This document shows positions 61,171-64,000 of a stretch of 64,000 nt of DNA, one piece after another (position 1 is the stretch's first letter; each line of letters starts with the position of its first letter). Position numbers and translations under genes: made by a program. The notes below the pieces were generated by a model. That model ran no database searches and was not told where the DNA came from. It saw only the letters and a list, made by a program, of their open reading frames with translations. Source of the stretch: an uncultured Chitinophaga sp. (GTDB lineage Bacteria; Bacteroidota; Bacteroidia; Chitinophagales; Chitinophagaceae); the NCBI RefSeq assembly GCF_946479755.1, contig NZ_CAMLHC010000012.1, forward strand, positions 153,258 through 217,257, given 5' to 3'.

Positions 61171-63996
61171 TTATCTGAGTAATGTTACGTTGCCTTTCAG
61201 GCGGAAAAATTCGTTGGCGTCACAATACGCCTCCACGAAATAGATATATACGTCTGCTCCCTGCGGCTGCCCGTTGAACGTACCATTCCAGCCAGCAGTG
61301 ATATCTTCCACCTGTATGTTTTCCCGGTGATAAACTTCCTGCCCGAGACGGTTGAAGATGCGGAACGATTTCACGAGGCTGATGCCTTTGCCGCGCAGGT
61401 AAAAGATATCGTTCACCCCATCGCCGTTGGGACTGAAAGTATTGGGAATAAATATCAGGTCGGTGTTGCAGACAAGATCGATCCTCATGACGTCGCTTTT
61501 CGTACAGCCGTACTGGTTGGTACCGGTGATCGCGTAGGAAATAGACTTTCTGACAGCGGCGTTGGTAAAGGGCGACGCAGGATTGTCGAGGTAATCGGCA
61601 GGAGACCACTGCCACTTCACGATATCGGCGCTGCCGTTGGCCATCAGGCGTACCACGTCTCCGGCCATCACAGTCTGGTCGTTGCCGGCGCTGACGCTGG
61701 GCACCTGTTTCACAGCAACTTTAACGGACAACGGAGCGCTCATGGGACACAGCGGATCGTTGGTGCCTGTTACCTGGTAGGTGATATCTTCCGTCGGTGT
61801 AGTAATCGGATTGGCAATGGTATTGTTTGTCAGCCCTGTCACCGGCGTCCAGTTGTAGATGGCGGCGCCGGTGGCTTTCAGCTGTACGGAAGAGCCGTAA
61901 CAGGCGAAGGTATCTTTGCTGACGGTGAGATTGACTTTAGGTACTACAGCGATATCGACAGAGTCCCTGGTCGTGCAGCCGTATACGTTAGCCGCCTCCA
62001 CCAGGTAGCGGGTGTTGGTCACCGGCGACGCCACCGGGTCCGGGCAATATACGCAACTGAGGCTGCCACCGTTGAGCCACTGAACGGTGGCATCTGACAC
62101 GGCATGCAGGGTAACGGTATTGCCTTCGCAGATTTTAGGCTGGGTGGCGGAAGCCCTTACAAAAGGCGTTGGATGAATGTTGATATCTTTTGTTACGGAG
62201 TCCTGACAGTTGCGGGCATCGGTGACCACCAGTTTCACCGGGTATCCGCCGGAGGCGGAATAAGTGGTGGCAGGCGGTGTTTGTGCGGAAGACACCTTGC
62301 CGTTGCCGAAGTCCCATTGCCAGCCGGCGATGGGGATATTGGGCGAAGGCATGGAGGCATTGGTGAAAGCAACCGGTTGCCCTGCGCAGGTGGCCGTAGC
62401 GGTGCTGAAATCCGCCTGTGGCGCCAGGATATTGATATTGTCCGTTTTAGTAACGATATCATCGCAATAGGCAGGGTCTTTATAGCGGATGGTCAGCTGG
62501 TCGGTGAAGATACCGGCAGTGGCCCATGTTTTCACAAAGCGCTGGTCGGTGGTGGTGTAGGTAGAGCCGTCGCCGAACTGCCAGGTGTAGTCGGCCACCA
62601 GGTTGACCGGCACGTTCAGCACCTCATAGGTGGCTTTGCTGCCACGGCAGATGGCGCTTACGCCTGCGGAGAAATCGGCTTTGAAATAATATACTGTCTG
62701 GAAGCTGCTGTGGTTACAGCTGCTGCCGTTGTCGCTGATCGTGAGCCGCACGGTGTACCTGTCGGGCGTCGTATAGGTATGTGTAGCATGCTGGCTGCTG
62801 ACTACCGGTGTATTGTCGCCAAAATCCCACTGGTAGGTGGTGGTGGGCGTGGTGCCGACGGAGGTATTGGTGAAGATGAATTTGCTTTTGTCGTTGCAAT
62901 CGCGGGCTACCGTAAACTGCGATACCGGACCGGTAATGTTGACCGTTACCGGAGCTGCCGGCGTGTAACACCCGTTGCTGCCGGCTTTCATATTAACGGT
63001 GATGCTGCCGTTGGCCACGAAATTATGCCGTATGTCGTTGGTGTATACTTCTTCTTTGGTGCCGTCGCCGAAGTCCCAGCTGTAGCTGTCGGCGTATTTG
63101 GCGTTGGCAAGCAGCCGTACCGGTTCGCCTACGCAGGCGCTGCCAGGAGTAGCGGTGAAACTCACCTCTGACGGCGGATTGCCGGTGCGCACCTGTTTGT
63201 CGAACGTTTTACTGATTTCGCAGCCGCCGTTGGTGCGGACGGTCACCGTTACCGGGTAGGTGCCTGTTTGCGTATAGGCGTGTGTGGTAGTACCGGTGGT
63301 AGTGCTGGCCGTACCGCCGTCGCCGAAGTTCCATTTCCATTCTGCCACCGGATCATTGAGATCATTGGTGGAAGTGGCGTTGAAGGCGGCGGTATAAGGT
63401 ACGCAACCGCTGACCGGCGCGTCCAGGGATATTTCTGGCTGGGAGATGGTGATGTAGGCTGCTTTCTTCAGCAGGGACTGGCATCCATTGATGTTAGTCA
63501 CCGTCAGGGTGACATCATATCTGCCCGCTTTCGTATAGGCATGGGAAACGAATGCGTTGCTGGTGGTTACCGGGGCGGTGCCGTCGCCAAAGTCCCAGGT
63601 ACGGGCCATGGCATTGGGCGTAGCGTCGGTGAAGTTGGCAGTGTAAAGCTTGCAGCTGTTGGTCACATCGGCGCTGAATGCCACCTGCGGGGTGGCGCCC
63701 ACTTCAAAAGTGCGGTAGTAGGTGCTGGTGCCATTAGCAAAAGTGGCTACCAGCGTCACTTTCTTAGGTCCTGGTGCTGTATAGGTGATCTGCGGACTGA
63801 CATCGTGAGATGTTCTGCCATCGCCAAAATCCCAGCTGTAGGCGGTGGGATTGCCGGTACTGTTATTTTTAAAAGTAAGGGTGACCGGGTTACACATAGA
63901 GGCAGGTACCGCAGTATAGGTGAAATCGGCTTGCTGGGCCAAAAGATTGCCCGGCATGAGGAATATCAAAAGCAGCCATATGCTTAGGTATTTCAC
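61171..63996 (-). CDS. PKD-repeat surface protein with T9SS type B sorting domain (941 aa)
   Basis: At least 941 residues with a signal peptide (ending NLLAQQ). Seven PKD-like domains with FGDG/FGNG-type loops (YSWDFGDGRTS, RTWDFGDGTAP, WKWNFGDGGTA, YSWDFGDGTKE, YQWDFGDNTPV, YTWQFGDGSTY, WQWDFGNGKVS) occupy about residues 25-600. Ig-like modules with AGNDQTV follow, then a type B sorting domain (NTFSPNGDGVNDIF, FRIFNRLGQEVY, final GNVTLLR). The first codon seen is GTG at the window edge; an upstream ATG may lie outside. It is a surface protein by analogy with SprB-type adhesins, paired with PorP/SprF. Confidence 0.87.
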   Translation of the reverse strand: MKYLSIWLLLIFLMPGNLLAQQADFTYTAVPASMCNPVTLTFKNNSTGNPTAYSWDFGDGRTSHDVSPQITYTAPGPKKVTLVATFANGTSTYYRTFEVGATPQVAFSADVTNSCKLYTANFTDATPNAMARTWDFGDGTAPVTTSNAFVSHAYTKAGRYDVTLTVTNINGCQSLLKKAAYITISQPEISLDAPVSGCVPYTAAFNATSTNDLNDPVAEWKWNFGDGGTASTTTGTTTHAYTQTGTYPVTVTVRTNGGCEISKTFDKQVRTGNPPSEVSFTATPGSACVGEPVRLLANAKYADSYSWDFGDGTKEEVYTNDIRHNFVANGSITVNMKAGSNGCYTPAAPVTVNITGPVSQFTVARDCNDKSKFIFTNTSVGTTPTTTYQWDFGDNTPVVSSQHATHTYTTPDRYTVRLTISDNGSSCNHSSFQTVYYFKADFSAGVSAICRGSKATYEVLNVPVNLVADYTWQFGDGSTYTTTDQRFVKTWATAGIFTDQLTIRYKDPAYCDDIVTKTDNINILAPQADFSTATATCAGQPVAFTNASMPSPNIPIAGWQWDFGNGKVSSAQTPPATTYSASGGYPVKLVVTDARNCQDSVTKDINIHPTPFVRASATQPKICEGNTVTLHAVSDATVQWLNGGSLSCVYCPDPVASPVTNTRYLVEAANVYGCTTRDSVDIAVVPKVNLTVSKDTFACYGSSVQLKATGAAIYNWTPVTGLTNNTIANPITTPTEDITYQVTGTNDPLCPMSAPLSVKVAVKQVPSVSAGNDQTVMAGDVVRLMANGSADIVKWQWSPADYLDNPASPFTNAAVRKSISYAITGTNQYGCTKSDVMRIDLVCNTDLIFIPNTFSPNGDGVNDIFYLRGKGISLVKSFRIFNRLGQEVYHRENIQVEDITAGWNGTFNGQPQGADVYIYFVEAYCDANEFFRLKGNVTLLR

Positions 63997-64000
63997 CTGG

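Noticed and set aside
62104..63171. Plus-strand frame of 355 codons opposite the PKD protein
   Set aside because: Same kind of antisense shadow; no signal peptide, motif or promoter.
1..64000. CRISPR arrays, insertion sequences, prophage genes
   Set aside because: No regularly spaced direct repeats, transposase or phage gene was seen; the repeats present are short intergenic inverted repeats.

Overview
The window comes from a Bacteroidota bacterium of the Chitinophaga type (family Chitinophagaceae). This rests on gene content and promoter style, not on a marker gene. It holds a SusC/SusD pair, a second TonB-dependent receptor, several giant PKD-rich proteins with type IX secretion (T9SS) type B sorting domains, two PorP/SprF-family outer-membrane proteins, a mitochondrial-like citrate synthase, and at least a dozen gene starts preceded by the Bacteroidota -7 box TAnnTTTG. 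No tRNA, rRNA, CRISPR array, insertion sequence or prophage was seen. Most of the window is ordinary chromosome.

Layout. 1-3 kb: the tail of a TonB-dependent receptor, a sialidase-fold lipoprotein, an unreported 45-residue Trp/Tyr-rich ORF and a short-chain dehydrogenase. 3-10 kb (minus strand): two paralogous T9SS type B surface proteins, an alpha/beta hydrolase and lnt. 10-15.5 kb: a 739-bp leader, then susC and susD, closed by a 48-bp perfect palindrome. 15.5-24.6 kb: guaB, dprA (interrupted by one in-frame TGA), a class C acid phosphatase, a PorE-like OmpA protein, queE, folD and pckA. 24.9-30.2 kb (plus strand): an Xaa-Pro aminopeptidase, pssA, purS, rsmI and an M1 peptidase, with two copies of a dispersed inverted repeat. 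30.3-35.4 kb (minus strand): a patatin, a DinB protein, a three-gene ECF sigma-factor cluster, rsmG and a family 2 glycosyltransferase. 35.5-41.9 kb: tgt, a LptF/LptG-type permease, citrate synthase and recG.

42-49.4 kb: a 1232-residue SBBP/PKD T9SS substrate, its PorP/SprF partner and a small beta-barrel protein, followed by a two-gene cassette predicted to act on an aminophosphonate. 49.8-55.3 kb: a LOG-family protein, an O-methyltransferase, a glucosaminidase with LysM domains, hpt and a VWA (YfbK-like) protein. 55.3-59.5 kb: an rRNA-methyltransferase-like protein, dnaJ, grpE and an RlmI-like methyltransferase. 59.6-64 kb (minus strand): a mini-protein that is almost only a T9SS type A sorting domain, a second PorP/SprF protein and a 941-residue PKD/type B protein reaching the window edge.

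The dominant theme is the cell surface: five proteins carry T9SS sorting domains, and two of the type B proteins sit directly upstream of a PorP/SprF gene. No core T9SS gene (gldKLMN, sov/sprA, porV) lies here, so the machinery must be encoded elsewhere. The items most worth follow-up are the dprA nonsense codon, the CTD-only secreted mini-protein, the Trp/Tyr-rich small ORF, the dispersed inverted repeats, and the ECF operon with a degenerate HMA-like protein.
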